Source of the DNA: Quillaja saponaria | Taxonomy: Eukaryota; Streptophyta; Magnoliopsida; Fabales; Quillajaceae | DNA length: 64,000 nt | Assembly: GCA_029379385.1 (NCBI GenBank) | Contig: CM055608.1 | Location: forward strand, 27,154,350-27,218,349 | Reading direction: 5' to 3' | Shown here: positions 15,848 through 27,400 of the stretch, piece after piece | Numbering within the stretch: position 1 is the first letter of the stretch | Layout of the letters: every line of letters begins with the position of its first letter | Program-made: the position numbers and the translations under genes | The notes under the pieces: generated by a model | The model's database searches: none | Told to the model about the DNA's origin: nothing | The model's input: only the letters and a program-made list of their open reading frames with translations

Positions 15848-17365
15848 GGCTAAATTATATTTTTGATCCCTGTAATTTTACTCGTATTTTATTTTAGTTC
15901 ATATCATTCACTTTGTTGTAATTGAGCTCTCATAATTATAAAATTACATCGATTAGATCCCTACCGTCATTATCTGTTAGTATAAGTACTGACAAAAGTG
16001 ACATAGACTAACAGTTTATGACATGATTAAAGGTTTCTGATGTGGCAAACCTATGTAGATTAATGAACCAATAATAAATTGTCATGTGGCATTGATATAT
16101 TATTTTATTTTTAAAATTTCAATTCTTTGCTAAAATATATTTATAAATGAAAAATAAAAATTGAAAATTAAAACTCATTCACTCTCCATTTATCTCCTTT
16201 CTCATTTTACTGAGTCCTCAACCATGGAGCCTTACATCTTTGAAGCATTGAGACCACTCCTTCCTTGACAACCCCATACACCACTGACTTTTTGTTGTCA
16301 ACCTAATTATCATCAGAAACCCTGAACACCATTTTAAATCCTTAACTTCCTCAGACACGAATTTCAGCCTTCCATTCCTTAAACCTTCCTTGACACCCTT
16401 CAACCTCTGGTTCATTTCCACAATTGCCCTCACCAATATCAATAATTCCCTTTTCACTTTCAACTCCTCAACTATCTCCCATATCTCAGCATCAATTGGA
16501 CGATCTGATATCAATTTCAAAATATTAGAGACATCACTAGATATATGATAGGATTGGGAAATAGCGTTGTTGCAAAGTGAGAAGAGATTAGAGAAGTCTT
16601 GATGATGGCTATAAGGTAGGATTGGACTTTGAATTAATTTGGAGGGAGTGAGACTCAAACCATTGTATAAGGTGGCAGAGATCAGGTGCGGAGAGAGGTG
16701 AGGTTGGGTCGGAAAGGTTGTGGGTGGAGAAGATCTTAAACGTTGATTGAGTCGAACAATGAGTTCATCTAGTTGATTAGACGGCAATTGGAAAGGAATT
16801 GAAAAGGTTCTGATCATGTCGAAGAACACAGAGTAATAGAGGGAGTGAAGTTATAGAGGTCTGGGACGATGGAGCCTGGAGATGTAACTGTATTACTGTA
16901 AGGCTGAGAAGGTCAACAAACGCCATCATTGATAGAGGTGCCATTTGTGGACTCAATGGAGAAGAAGGGGGTAATTCCATGGTTGAGATAAGAACAATTG
17001 AAAGAAAATAGATAATGAAGAGTGAATAGGTTATTATTTTTTTGAGATAAAAACAATTGAAAGAAAATAGATAATGAAAAGAGAATAGATTTTTATTTTT
17101 TTAGTTTTTTATTTATAAATATTTTTTAAAAAGAATTAGAATTTAAAAATAAATATATTAAAACCACGTGACAATTTCAATTTATTATTGATTCATTAAT
17201 CCACACGGTGGCCACATTAGAGCTCCATTAACCATGTCATCAACCGTTAGTCCACACCTTCTATCAATGTTAGTAATGACGGAAAGTGCCTATAAGGACC
17301 TAATTTGTACAATTTTATAATTATGAGAACCTAATTGTAATAAGTGAATGGTAGGGTATTTAGCC
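15848..17365 (-). mobile_element. Pack-MULE (non-autonomous Mutator-like element), 1518 bp, with 9-bp target duplication
   Basis: The termini are GGCTAAAT... and ...ATTTAGCC. The same 9-bp sequence AAATGTAAT directly flanks both ends (15839-15847 and 17366-17374), the typical Mutator target-site duplication length. Both ends form long imperfect terminal inverted repeats of about 250-300 bp. For example, TCTCATAATTATAAAATT near 15932 matches the reverse complement of 17313-17330, and GATTAATGAACCAATAATAA near 16060 matches the reverse complement of the sequence near 17190. There is no transposase. The internal kilobase carries a gene fragment on the minus strand (see 16218-16980). The element sits in the first coding intron of the VHA-G pseudogene. 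Two related long-TIR elements lie at about 39.5 and 49.4 kb. Confidence 0.9.
16218..16980 (-). pseudogene. Captured fragment of a ZW10-like gene inside the Pack-MULE
   Basis: From 16829 down to 16218 the minus strand is open for 203 codons. The central part includes DFSNLFSLCNNAISQSYHIS, then SDVSNILKLISDRPIDAEIW and VRAIVEMNQRLKGVKEGLRN. It ends with LRKEWSQCF-like residues (here LSRKEWSQCF). The order SDFxxLFSLCxxxxSxxxxISxDVSxxLxLxSDRPIDxEI...LKxxxxLLRKEW is that of the N-terminal third of plant ZW10, a subunit of the NRZ/Dsl1 tethering and RZZ complexes. An overlapping frame at 16777-16980 (MELPPSSPLSPQMAPLSMMA...) may be a corrupted ZW10 N-terminus or a second captured piece. The frame stops just short of the 3' TIR. 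I infer gene capture, not a working ZW10. Whether it is transcribed is unknown. Confidence 0.7.
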
Positions 17366-18525
17366 AAATGTAATTATACCATCAAATAACAAAATTAAAT
17401 AAAATATGAAATTTATATTTCTTAAAATTCAAGCTAAGTATTAATTCAATATTATGCATGTTATGATTTATTTATGGTAAAATATATTATTATTTAATCA
17501 ACTTAATTTATTTTATAAATATGAATGGGTAAAATATGTATTTTTCTTAAGTTTAGTGGGGTCATTTTTAAATATTACCCCCAATTTTGACAAATGCATT
17601 ATAACTTACCATACAATAATTTTGTCATAAAATTTGGGTGGGGTCAACTAAGGCATACCTAGCTCCGCCCTGATCTTCATTTTACTTTTCTGTCTGATAT
17701 TAGCAAATAGTGTATTCTTTGAAGTTGAAACAGTGAAAAACATAATCAAGCAAGTTTAGAAAACAAGCTTGATTCCTGAGAATACCTGTATTTAGATCTG
17801 TATTTGAATGAAAAAGGTCTATTGTTGCACGGGGATAAATCTGTAGCTTAAGGAAGGGCATGGCTTCATGACCAATGCTTGATGAAATAAATTCTTTGAT
17901 TAGAAAACTATGCTACTGTAAATGAAGTCTTTGTTGTTACTCCTCGATTTTGCATTTCCTTTCTTTGTTTACTAATTGCTCCTGTTTGTTTTTCTTCTGT
18001 TAGAAAAACTGGCTAGACTGAAACAGGCCGAAGAAGAGGCCGAAAAGGAGATTGCTGAATATTGAGCCCAAGTGGAGTTTTAGTTCCAGGAAGAAAGTTG
18101 CAGAGGTGAGTTTGTAAATCTTGCCGAATAACAGGGTCAAGGCACTAGTAGTCTTCTAACCCTTGGCTTGTTCCTTGGATTAAAAAAATAAGAATAAAGA
18201 AAAAGAATGCTTTGAGATCTTGGCAAGAGTTAAAAGTAACAGAACGCATTTTCAATGGAATTCTGCCAGAGTCAAACTAACCCTCATTCTTTTTGTCATA
18301 TTGTAACTAGTAATTTTGATTATGCACTGACTCGTTTGCATTTTTCACATTCACTCACTGGTCATTGAACAGGCTAGTGGAGATTCAGGTGCTAATGTTA
18401 AGCGGCTTGAACGAGAGACTGAAGAATAAATCCATCACCTGAAGATTGAGGCTGGAAGAATCTCTCGTGATGTTGGCCACATGCTCCTCAAGCATGTAAC
18501 AACTGTGAAAAACCAAGGCACTTGA

Positions 18526-21500
18526 TGGCACAAGTGTTGCCTTAAACTCCTAATTTATCATAGGCATTTCTGCTGGGATATCACTGGCTTCGATTTCGTG
18601 AGTGATGTGGATAAGATTTTTGTTTTTGTTATTCAGTTTTCAGTATGATGCTGCATTCTATTAAAACAAATAATTAGACATTAGAAAATAATAATATCCC
18701 TGAATTTGTACCCATTATTTCTGGCGGATCAATGTGTACCAATATTTCAACTAAGGTCTATGAGATGGTTTGATGACTCAAAAATTATGTTATGTTTATA
18801 TATTAGTGAACAGCAGAAATGTTAGATGACCAATACACTCTAGTTAATTTCCAGACTTGTGAACCCATGTGATTTCTGTCATTAAATATTGTCTATGCTT
18901 CCTTCATAATTGCAAGTTGGCAACTGGAGTTTATTATGGGAAGAAATATGGAGTTTCTTCCTTGATCCAATGTAACTTGAGTAAATAATCTTCACAGCAG
19001 TAGTGTGCTGCTTTGAGCCTCCTCTAATCAGAGATCTAGAGAGCACATGTGAGATCTTCAAATTCATCTTCTTCTGGAAATTTGTGTACCTGAAGATATA
19101 TTCCCGCTGTGTATCAAGCATTATTGCTTCATTTAGGTTCACTTGAATCATGGTATGCATACGCATATGGCACCTCTTGTCCATAGGATTCTATAATGAG
19201 GAGAACGATTGATTTATTTAAATTATGCTTGTAATAATCTGGTATACTTGGCAACTCTTTTAACGAATACAAGGAAAAAATGGGACTACTTTTCCGTTTG
19301 ATAGAATGTTCTCTTTCTTATTTTGACCTCTTCATTGTCTTATGCCCTTTGACTTATGGAAACATAATTTTCTGACCCCTACTCGAAAATTCTGTAAATG
19401 CGCCATTGTATGTTGCACTTGATATGGAAATTGTCTCCATCTAATCAATATATCTCTCAGACAAAGCAAATGTGTTCCAAAAGCTTTTTTACCCTTCACT
19501 TAATCTCAAGCTCTTGTCACCAAACCAATTACCAATTGCTCTCCCCCTCTCTAATGTCTCCATGGTAATATTAACAATTTTTATTTATTATACCACGTTG
19601 TTTAATATGACAACCGATAGACAATGTGAAGACTATGGGACAAGAATAACATGAAGCTAAGTTTCATCTGCATCTATATTCATAGACAGATCACGTGCAA
19701 GATGAGTGTCCCCATTACAACTTACAAGAATGTAGGGTCTTCACACTCATCAAACTATCATTAAACATTAATAAAACACAAGTGGGTCCCTTGAAACTCT
19801 TTACCAACTTAGTTTCACCACCGTCCAATATTCCAGCCCATTTCCTTCATCTCTGGTCTGGATTTGCCTGCTGCCTTTAGATCATGACAAAGTGGGTGGT
19901 ACATATCTGATCTGAGATTATATAATATACGGTAGATTGTGTTCCTGGGTGGAAGATGAAGATCTTTGAAGAGGGTCCACAAAATATTGCTCAAATTGGA
20001 CCAATCAGGATCACTTTGTAACACAAAGTGAAAGACGACAGACTCATAAATTTTGGGTTTGACTGAGGAACTGGGTGCACATGCAACACCAGTAGACTAG
20101 TCTAGTATACAGTAGCAGCAGCAGTAGTTATAGAAAGTGTATTGGCTTTGAGGAAGATGTTATTTTCATTGACTGTAAATTCAAAGAAGGGAGGCCAGAC
20201 CAGACCAGAAATGACCAAAGCATCCATGTGATCCAATAGGATGTTTAATATTTATAGGACATTTTAACTATAATAGCACCAGCACACATTTCGCCAAAAA
20301 TGCCAAAATCTTTTACTCCTACTATCAACATTAATAATAGAAAACAACATCACTAGTATATATTCAATGGACCGGTTAAGGTGCTCCAAGAATAAGCAGT
20401 GAAAGCTGTATTGTCCTTCTACTAGTGATTAAATGGATTTGCATGTAACTAACCACTTTACGTTTTATTGTCCTAGCAAATATGTCAGATTTTAAATTAG
20501 AAACAGTTTAATTCAAATTTTTAGTTGATTGCCGAAATTTTATCCCTTATTTTCTCACTATACATTTATGAATTTAAAATAGTCACTTTTTGATTTTGGG
20601 TCAAGTTGCCATCTCCATTGATTGATAAAACTCATGAAATACTTTTCACTCATGATGAGCCTCAAACTTCATCTTCAAGATCATTGCTACAATCTTCATT
20701 AATGGTTGCAAGGAAGAGAGTAAGAGGGCATTACATATATATAACATTCTACACTATTTATACCCAAAGACTTGATATTTGAGTATTAGATTAATTCACG
20801 TATGTATAAACAATTCTTTCTGTACATATTGATATGAGATTTTCATCTAAAACGGGAATCCCAACACTTATTCTTTTAACCCCTGTTAATACAACCTCAA
20901 AGTCACTCTCGCTTTTATTTTAATTAATTTTTTATTTTATTTTATAATCCAAACAAAAAATTAATGCAAATCCAAGTGGACTAATAAACAATATTCTCTT
21001 TATTAAAAAAAAACTTTTAGAAAGTGACAATTTTCATTTGGCCATGTTTACACTGTCAGGCCACTTCCTTTGGATGTTACTGGTTAAAATTTAAAAGTCC
21101 CATTCTGCTACCTTTATGATGGAATCTATAAGATACCTGTATTGCAAAAAGCTATTCATTACCTGAAATTATTATTTAAGTACATTTTCCACACGACCTA
21201 ATTTTTAGGTAGAAATTATATTTAAGCTAATGATCAAATAAAGTTATCTAAACATATTTTAAACATAAATTTCACTATGATGTGCACCTCCTTTCCATTC
21301 GTGTAATCTTGATAATAATCTATATACTATAATCGGCTTTCACTTTACAATTTTCCAATTTGTGATTTTGATATTGCCACTTGCCCTATATTTTATTGAT
21401 GGAATTAGTAATCTGTCTAACATTGGATGAATGTAACTTTAGAAGGTTAAAATCAAAGTTTTTTACTTCGAGGGGATGAATATAGAGATTATATTTAAAA

Positions 21501-21954
21501 ATGATTGAACAAAAATCGAAATCAAAATTTGTAAATCTAAAAGATCATTACTTTCCCCGAAATATTTTAAAAAAAAAATATTAACAACATAAACTACATA
21601 TTAATCAAGTAAACACTTCAAGATTACAAATGATTAAAAAAACAACTCAACAACTCAACAAATCAATAATAGATTTGTTTAATAGTCAAGAAATAAATTA
21701 CTTATCTTTCTGTTTTCAACCAAAAAAAAAAAAAAAACCTGTTAATATAATACAATTTATTTTTTAGCTAATTCTTCTTAACATTTACCATTTTAGGCGA
21801 TTAAGTGTTTGAAATATTGGGAAAAAAACACAGACAAACATGATAGCCAAGTGTAAAAAAAGGGCCAAAATGTTAAAGCAAAGAAACCAACAGATGGTAA
21901 AGTGAAGTTGGCCGAAAGTAAAGTTGTAAGAAATAGGATTAGGAAGTTGACACT
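18526..21954. other. Intergenic, no gene recognised
   Basis: Mixed-composition DNA. A minus-strand frame at 18882-19184 (100 codons) has no recognised similarity. 19.4-20.3 kb is somewhat richer in G+C than its surroundings and could be regulatory. 20.4-21.9 kb is AT-rich. The last 150 bases before the receptor kinase are presumably its promoter and leader. Confidence 0.4.
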
Positions 21955-22143
21955 TTGGACAGTAACTACTTTCAGGTTCTAACCGTCAAACGGAACCGTA
22001 AAAATGGCGACACCCACGTTCTTTCGTCGTCACCATCATCATACTCACATTTCTTACTTCAGCAAACACCCACCAATATCGTTCCAGTCCATGACAGCGC
22101 TGCCGCTGTTCCAAACCCATCATCCTCAAATTTCAGTTAGACC

Positions 22144-24483
22144 ATGCAAATCCTCAATTACTTTTCTGGGTTTTCTCAATCTGTAACCTTTCTTCTGCTC
22201 CTACTAATCTTATGCTGTACTGGCGCATCTGGGTTTGGATCGATGGGACCCATCTCGGCCGCATTCGGTGAAGATGAGTTTTTTTGCGCCATAGATGCGA
22301 GTGGCAAGCAGGACGTTATTTGTTGGGGAAAGAATAGCTCGCTAACATCACCATCACCATCGTCATCGTCTTCTTCTTCAGATACGGGATATTTCAATGG
22401 CATCCCTACCATGGCAGCTCTCTCTGGTGGCGAAGGTTTTCTTTGTGGCATTTTAGAGAATACTTCGCTAGCCTACTGCTGGAGCTTGGTCACTCCAGGT
22501 ATAGATCTCGTACCTTCGTCATATAGAAACACGGCTTATTCACATATTGCTGCGGGTATGAATCATGTTTGTGCTATTAGAGGATCTTATTATTCTGATA
22601 ATGATTCAGGCACCATTGATTGTTGGGAAATTGTTAAAGCTTCGAACAATAGTTTGAGTTCCAAACAGAGTGCTCTGTTTTATGATCAGTCTATTAGCAA
22701 CCTCGTATTAAACAAGGTTGTTTCTGGTGAGGGATTTAGTTGTGGTGGGACTAGAGAAGGAGGACTTGTTTGTTGGGGACCTAATTCTTCGAGTTTAGGA
22801 GTTTCGAATATATCAGAGAAGTTCTTAGTTCTAGCTTCGGGCAGGAATTCCCTTTGTGGGATTTCCAAGATTTCTGGCTTCCTGAAATGTTGGGGCAATA
22901 CTAATTCATCTGTTACTCCACCGGTTGCAGTTCAATTTGTGTCTTTGACTGCTGGAGCTAACCATTTTTGTGGTATTCGTGCTGATAATCATGGAATTGA
23001 ATGTTGGGGTAGTGTCAATTCGTCTTCCATTCCAAAAGCTACTGGCTTTATAGCTATTGCTTCTTCAGATTACACTACCTGTGGTATTAGAGAAGATGAT
23101 CTTCTAGTTGATTGCTGGTTTTCCAATGTGTCAACAACACCTGTTATTGATCATCCATTGGAATTGTGCAGTCCGGGTCTTTGTAGTGCCGGTTCTTGTG
23201 GTCAAGGTGAGTTTGCTTTCAATGCAAGTATTCTTAATGAGCCAGACTTGACAAGCCTTTGTGTTAGAAAAGATTTAAAGATTTGTTCCCCTTGTGGCTC
23301 AAATTGTTCTGAAGGTTTCTTCTTGTCTAGTTCATGTACTGCAAATGCTGATAGAATATGCACAGCTTGCTCCCTTTGCCAAAACAGCTCTTGTTGGGAC
23401 ATTTGTCGAGTTCAATCATCTGCAGCGATGCAGGAGAAGCTTTGGCATCATTTGGGTAGATTATTGCTCATAATTGGCCCTTGTGCTTTTGGCTTATTGT
23501 TAGTCATATTATTTAGTTGGTGTATTTTATCCCGTGTGATTGCCACCACAAAAGAAGAGGAGTCAAGGAAACAATCCAAATCCTGCATAGGCAAACCACA
23601 GCATGAAAGTGATACACATGCTGGTTCTCACTCTCCAATGTCTGTGGCTCCTTGTCCTGGGCTGGCTCAAGTTTTCCGACTTTCAGAGCTTAAAGATGCC
23701 ACTAATGGGTTCAAGGAGTTCAATGAGCTTGGGAGGGGAAGCTATGGTTTTGTTTACAAAGCTGTAATAGCAGATGGGCAGGTAGTAGCAGTCAAGAGGG
23801 CAAATGCTGCCACAATTATTCATACTAACAATCGTGATTTTGAAATGGAGCTAGAAATCCTTTGCAAAATCCGGCACTGTAATATTGTAAACTTGTTAGG
23901 CTATTGCTCAGAGATGGGGGAGAGGCTGCTTGTTTATGAATATATGCCCCATGGGACACTTTATGACCATCTTCATGGCGGGCTTTCTCCTCTAAATTGG
24001 AGCCTTAGGCTAAAGATTTCAATGCAGGCTGCAAAGGGGCTTGAATACCTTCACAAGGAACTTGTGCCACCAATTGTCCATAGGGATGTCAAGTCTTCTA
24101 ACATTCTTCTGGATTCTGAGTGGGGAGCACGAATTGCAGACTTTGGACTTATTACTTCAAATGACAAAGATCTTAATGCGGACTTGGAAGGAGATGTTTA
24201 TAACTTTGGGATTGTACTGCTAGAGATTCTTAGTGGAAGAAAGTCTTATGACAGAGACTTCACGCCTCCAAATATAGTTGAGTGGGCAGTGCCTTTAATC
24301 AAACAGGGTAAGGCAGCTGTCTTAATTGATCGGTACGTGGCTCTTCCAAGAAATGTTGAGCCTTTGCTTAAGCTTGCTGATATAGCAGAGCTTGCTGTGA
24401 GGGTCCATCCAAGTGAGCGTCCAAACATGACAGCTATAGCATCTTGGTTGGAGCAAATTGTGAAGGATGTTCAGATCTTGTAG
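22144..24483 (+). CDS. CCR1: CRINKLY4-related receptor-like kinase (CCR1/CCR2 type)
   Basis: An intronless frame encodes 779 residues. A signal peptide spans about residues 1-30. An ectodomain of about seven RCC1-like 'crinkly' repeats spans about 40-330 (recurring FxCGI...xCWG, e.g. GANHFCGIRADNHGIECWG). A TNFR-like Cys-rich module spans about 341-422, one transmembrane helix about 438-465, and the kinase domain about 525-775. The glycine loop LGRGSYGFVYK (529-539), catalytic-site Lys551, HRD at 646-648 and DFG at 666-668 are present. Only about 15 residues separate DFG from DVYNFG (684-689), so the activation loop, P+1 loop and APE motif (subdomain VIII) are missing. The same deletion is reported for Arabidopsis CCR1/CCR2 (AtCRR1/2), which lack detectable kinase activity. 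It is a plasma-membrane protein, probably a pseudokinase. The nearby MIR160 and LOG2-like genes match the Arabidopsis CCR2 and CCR1 neighbourhoods. The symbol is by family; CCR2 is equally possible. Confidence 0.93.
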   Translation: MQILNYFSGFSQSVTFLLLLLILCCTGASGFGSMGPISAAFGEDEFFCAIDASGKQDVICWGKNSSLTSPSPSSSSSSSDTGYFNGIPTMAALSGGEGFLCGILENTSLAYCWSLVTPGIDLVPSSYRNTAYSHIAAGMNHVCAIRGSYYSDNDSGTIDCWEIVKASNNSLSSKQSALFYDQSISNLVLNKVVSGEGFSCGGTREGGLVCWGPNSSSLGVSNISEKFLVLASGRNSLCGISKISGFLKCWGNTNSSVTPPVAVQFVSLTAGANHFCGIRADNHGIECWGSVNSSSIPKATGFIAIASSDYTTCGIREDDLLVDCWFSNVSTTPVIDHPLELCSPGLCSAGSCGQGEFAFNASILNEPDLTSLCVRKDLKICSPCGSNCSEGFFLSSSCTANADRICTACSLCQNSSCWDICRVQSSAAMQEKLWHHLGRLLLIIGPCAFGLLLVILFSWCILSRVIATTKEEESRKQSKSCIGKPQHESDTHAGSHSPMSVAPCPGLAQVFRLSELKDATNGFKEFNELGRGSYGFVYKAVIADGQVVAVKRANAATIIHTNNRDFEMELEILCKIRHCNIVNLLGYCSEMGERLLVYEYMPHGTLYDHLHGGLSPLNWSLRLKISMQAAKGLEYLHKELVPPIVHRDVKSSNILLDSEWGARIADFGLITSNDKDLNADLEGDVYNFGIVLLEILSGRKSYDRDFTPPNIVEWAVPLIKQGKAAVLIDRYVALPRNVEPLLKLADIAELAVRVHPSERPNMTAIASWLEQIVKDVQIL

Positions 24484-27400
24484 TACTGGTTTCATCTTGG
24501 AGAATGCGATCCGTCTATGTACTGTTTTACAGTACTTCACTCAGTAGTGCTCTCTCATAATTGTACATTGTTATGAGCTTCTTGTACATGACATTGCTTA
24601 TTTTTTGTCTTTGTACTTGATTATATTCCTTTGATCTCACAAAATGAAGGAGATCAAATTTATTGGCAAACTTTTCAACACAAGTTTTTCTTAAAACTTT
24701 CCCTTGTGTAAAGAGTTGAGAGCTATGTTTCCGTGTATTCAAGGATCTAGTCATTTCCATGCATTAGGCAGTCTATATTTATCAAGGAAATGAACTCTTT
24801 TGTACCATATCCTTGGTAAATTTAATAAACATACAGTTTCACACTTCACTTGATTGTTTTCTTTTGTAACTCATTCACTCTTTTGCAGTTGACATTCTGC
24901 TGCCATTTTTTTATTATAACTATGTTGCACTCTCAGCATTTTACCTTTATCATCATCTTATTACTAAATTCATTGGGATTATAGAGTATAAATATACAGG
25001 TAATATTACTTGAATTACTTCTGTAAAATCTTAAGTTTCTTGGGATGTAAAACGAGATACAAATTTGTTAAGTATAACAAATCAGAACTGGTTCAGATTG
25101 AGCTAGAGACAGAATTGATGCTTAGAAAACTTCTCTATGTAAATCAGAAGTTTTGTTTTACACAAAACATCTATGTTCTTCAGTTCTTTGTTATTCTAAT
25201 TTGGACTTCTTACATTTCTAGGCATCTGATGAATTTAATGAACCAGGGTTCTGCAATCATTCCCTGGTGCTTGTCATTTCATATAATATGACATCTAAAT
25301 ATCTGGTATGGATTCCTGTGAATAGAGGGGTTAAAGAGCTTTAAGATTGGGAAAGAAGGCTAGTGATACAGTGGCCTAGACATGTTAGCTGCTGTCTAAA
25401 GAGATGGAAAGTATTGAATTACTTGAAAAGAAGTGATGTTATCCATTTTGGGTTTATCCAGAAGCATCTGTAGAAGCAGAAGCATATGCAGAAGCCAATA
25501 CCAATAGCAGTAGAGAAAGAATGCCATCCCCTCTAACAGAAAATGATGTGGAGCATGAGCAAGCTTTTAGTGCTGCTAGCTGAATGAAAGAAACTGGTGG
25601 TTGATAATGCTTATAGAAATTGGTCTGTAAGCGGTATGGAGCACATAAATACTGTTTACAGAAGTTTTATTATTCCTAAGTATCTTTAAGCACTTTTTCC
25701 ATCAGTTACAGTTATGTATTCCAGAGTGTACATTAACGGAAATGTTTCCATAAACTTATCACTTGTTTATATATTAATGTGCATCTATATTGCTTCCAAA
25801 TTACATTTCATCACAATTCTAGTGTATGAGTTGAACATCATCTTTGATGATAGCCCTATTTGCAACCTAAACTTCCACAATAAATTAATTTAACAGCTAA
25901 TTGACGGGCCAATTCTATAGTATTATTTCCTTGTATGAACTATGCAAGGAGCCCCTGAAGTAGGTACAGAGTAGTATTTGAAAGTATTTCCTCTGAAGGA
26001 TTCCTCTCTTCTTCGATAAGTTATTGAATTCCCATTTACAGAATGTCATGCAGAACTCATTTATTTTCAACATAGGAATCCGATCCAATCTGGTGCCTAT
26101 AGTTTGAAAAACAATCTGATGGGTGACCTATTTCTGTTTCTGTCTATTTTTTGCTTGAGAACTAGATGGAGGGATGCTGATTTTTCTTATCTTCATTGAG
26201 AATGCTTTTTCTGCGGGCACTGTCAGCTTGAGAGCATCATAGTTTATTTACATTTGTGCAGAAAGTAACCAACACTTAATTACTTTGCCTATGTATTCTT
26301 TTGATTTTCAATGATTTTTTCACCTATTTTTCTTGAGACTAGATGGAGGGATGATGATGCCATTGTAGTTGTTTTTCTTATCTTCATTGAAAATGCTTTT
26401 ATCTTAGTACTGCCAACTTAAGGCATTATAATTGATTTACATTTGCTATACGCTTTTTTTACACTTGTCAGTTTAATCTTACTTTTCTTTTATAGCTCTA
26501 CAGCAGTGCCTCATCTTGAGAGGAAATAACAAATTTTTGTGTTCTAGGCAGCATCTATATCAGGAAATACGGAGTCCCAAAACTATAAAAAGATGGGAGT
26601 GATACTGTAGTAAGGGCATTCTGATATGCTTTAAATATATGAACTTTTCCTTTCGAGTTTTCTCGTACCAACTGCACGACTACTGGTTGGGCCCTCCATA
26701 AGCTACAGCTTTGCATTTTGGCTTCGAATTTAACAGTTGCTTTAACACTCAAAAGTACAAGAAATATTTCCTTATCATTTTCTCCTTTTTCTTTTACTCT
26801 TTTTTTGTAGGTAAAGAAGAAACATGTGAGGCAGACTGTATCTAATGTTCCGGGGCATAGGCAAATTTGTTGCTTTGTGGAAGGGTATTTTCCCAGGTTG
26901 CTGAATTTCCTAGACTACTTGCCTAGCACCAATAGATCCCCATGGCATATTAAAATTGAATGCAACCTTTACTGAGGTTTATGAGATATGAGACGCCCTC
27001 CAGGTTTCTGGAAGCTCTTTACCTAACCTATGTAAACATTGCTTGGAGTTGACTCACAGCTGTTTTCTTCTCCTTTTGTCTCAAAGACGGAAAAAGGTAA
27101 TGAGATGTATTTACTGTAGTGTTCATTTTGAATGACATAGGAATAAATACAATTATTATAAAACGGACTTCAGAAAAATCGTAAGTGATTCACAAAATGC
27201 AGCAACAATCTGTTAGTTTTAATGGCTTTCCAAAAATTAATTATTTGATGTATCCCAGTGAGAGTGATTACAAATTATGTCCAAATTCTAATATCTTCGA
27301 GCGAGGAACTGCAATGGCCACCTCCGTTCTAAGGTCAAGTTTTTGTCACCCTGGTTTCAATTAACTATTCGACATGAAGGTGCTGTCATGAGCTAATTAA

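Larger units (their letters stand above)
13770..18525 (+). pseudogene. V-type H+-ATPase subunit G pseudogene with introns retained
   Basis: Coding pieces align with plant VHA-G, about 110 residues long, a subunit of the V1 peripheral stalk. The exons are: a probable 5'-UTR exon ending at donor 13834/13835 (ACAG/GTATGT; its start near 13770 is uncertain); exon at about 15309-15418, ATG at 15330; exon 18004-18105, matching KQAEEEAEKEIAEY and continuing AQVEF; exon 18373-18525, matching ASGDSGANVKRLERETEE and IHHLKIEAGRISRDVGHMLL. Splice sites are intact, so this is a duplicated gene and not a retrocopy. It is dead. A one-base insertion near 15348 shifts the frame, and four in-register stops occur: TAA for the expected CAA near 15381, TGA after EIAEY, TAG after QVEF, and TAA after ETEE. 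A further one-base insertion lies near 18090. A Pack-MULE sits in the first coding intron. Confidence 0.93.

Noticed and set aside
18882..19184. 100-codon minus-strand frame
   Set aside because: No recognised similarity, no promoter or splice context, and composition without clear coding character.
21955..22186. Two frames overlapping the leader of the CCR-type kinase gene
   Set aside because: One starts at TTG and not ATG. The other could be an upstream ORF, but nothing shows the transcript starts far enough upstream.
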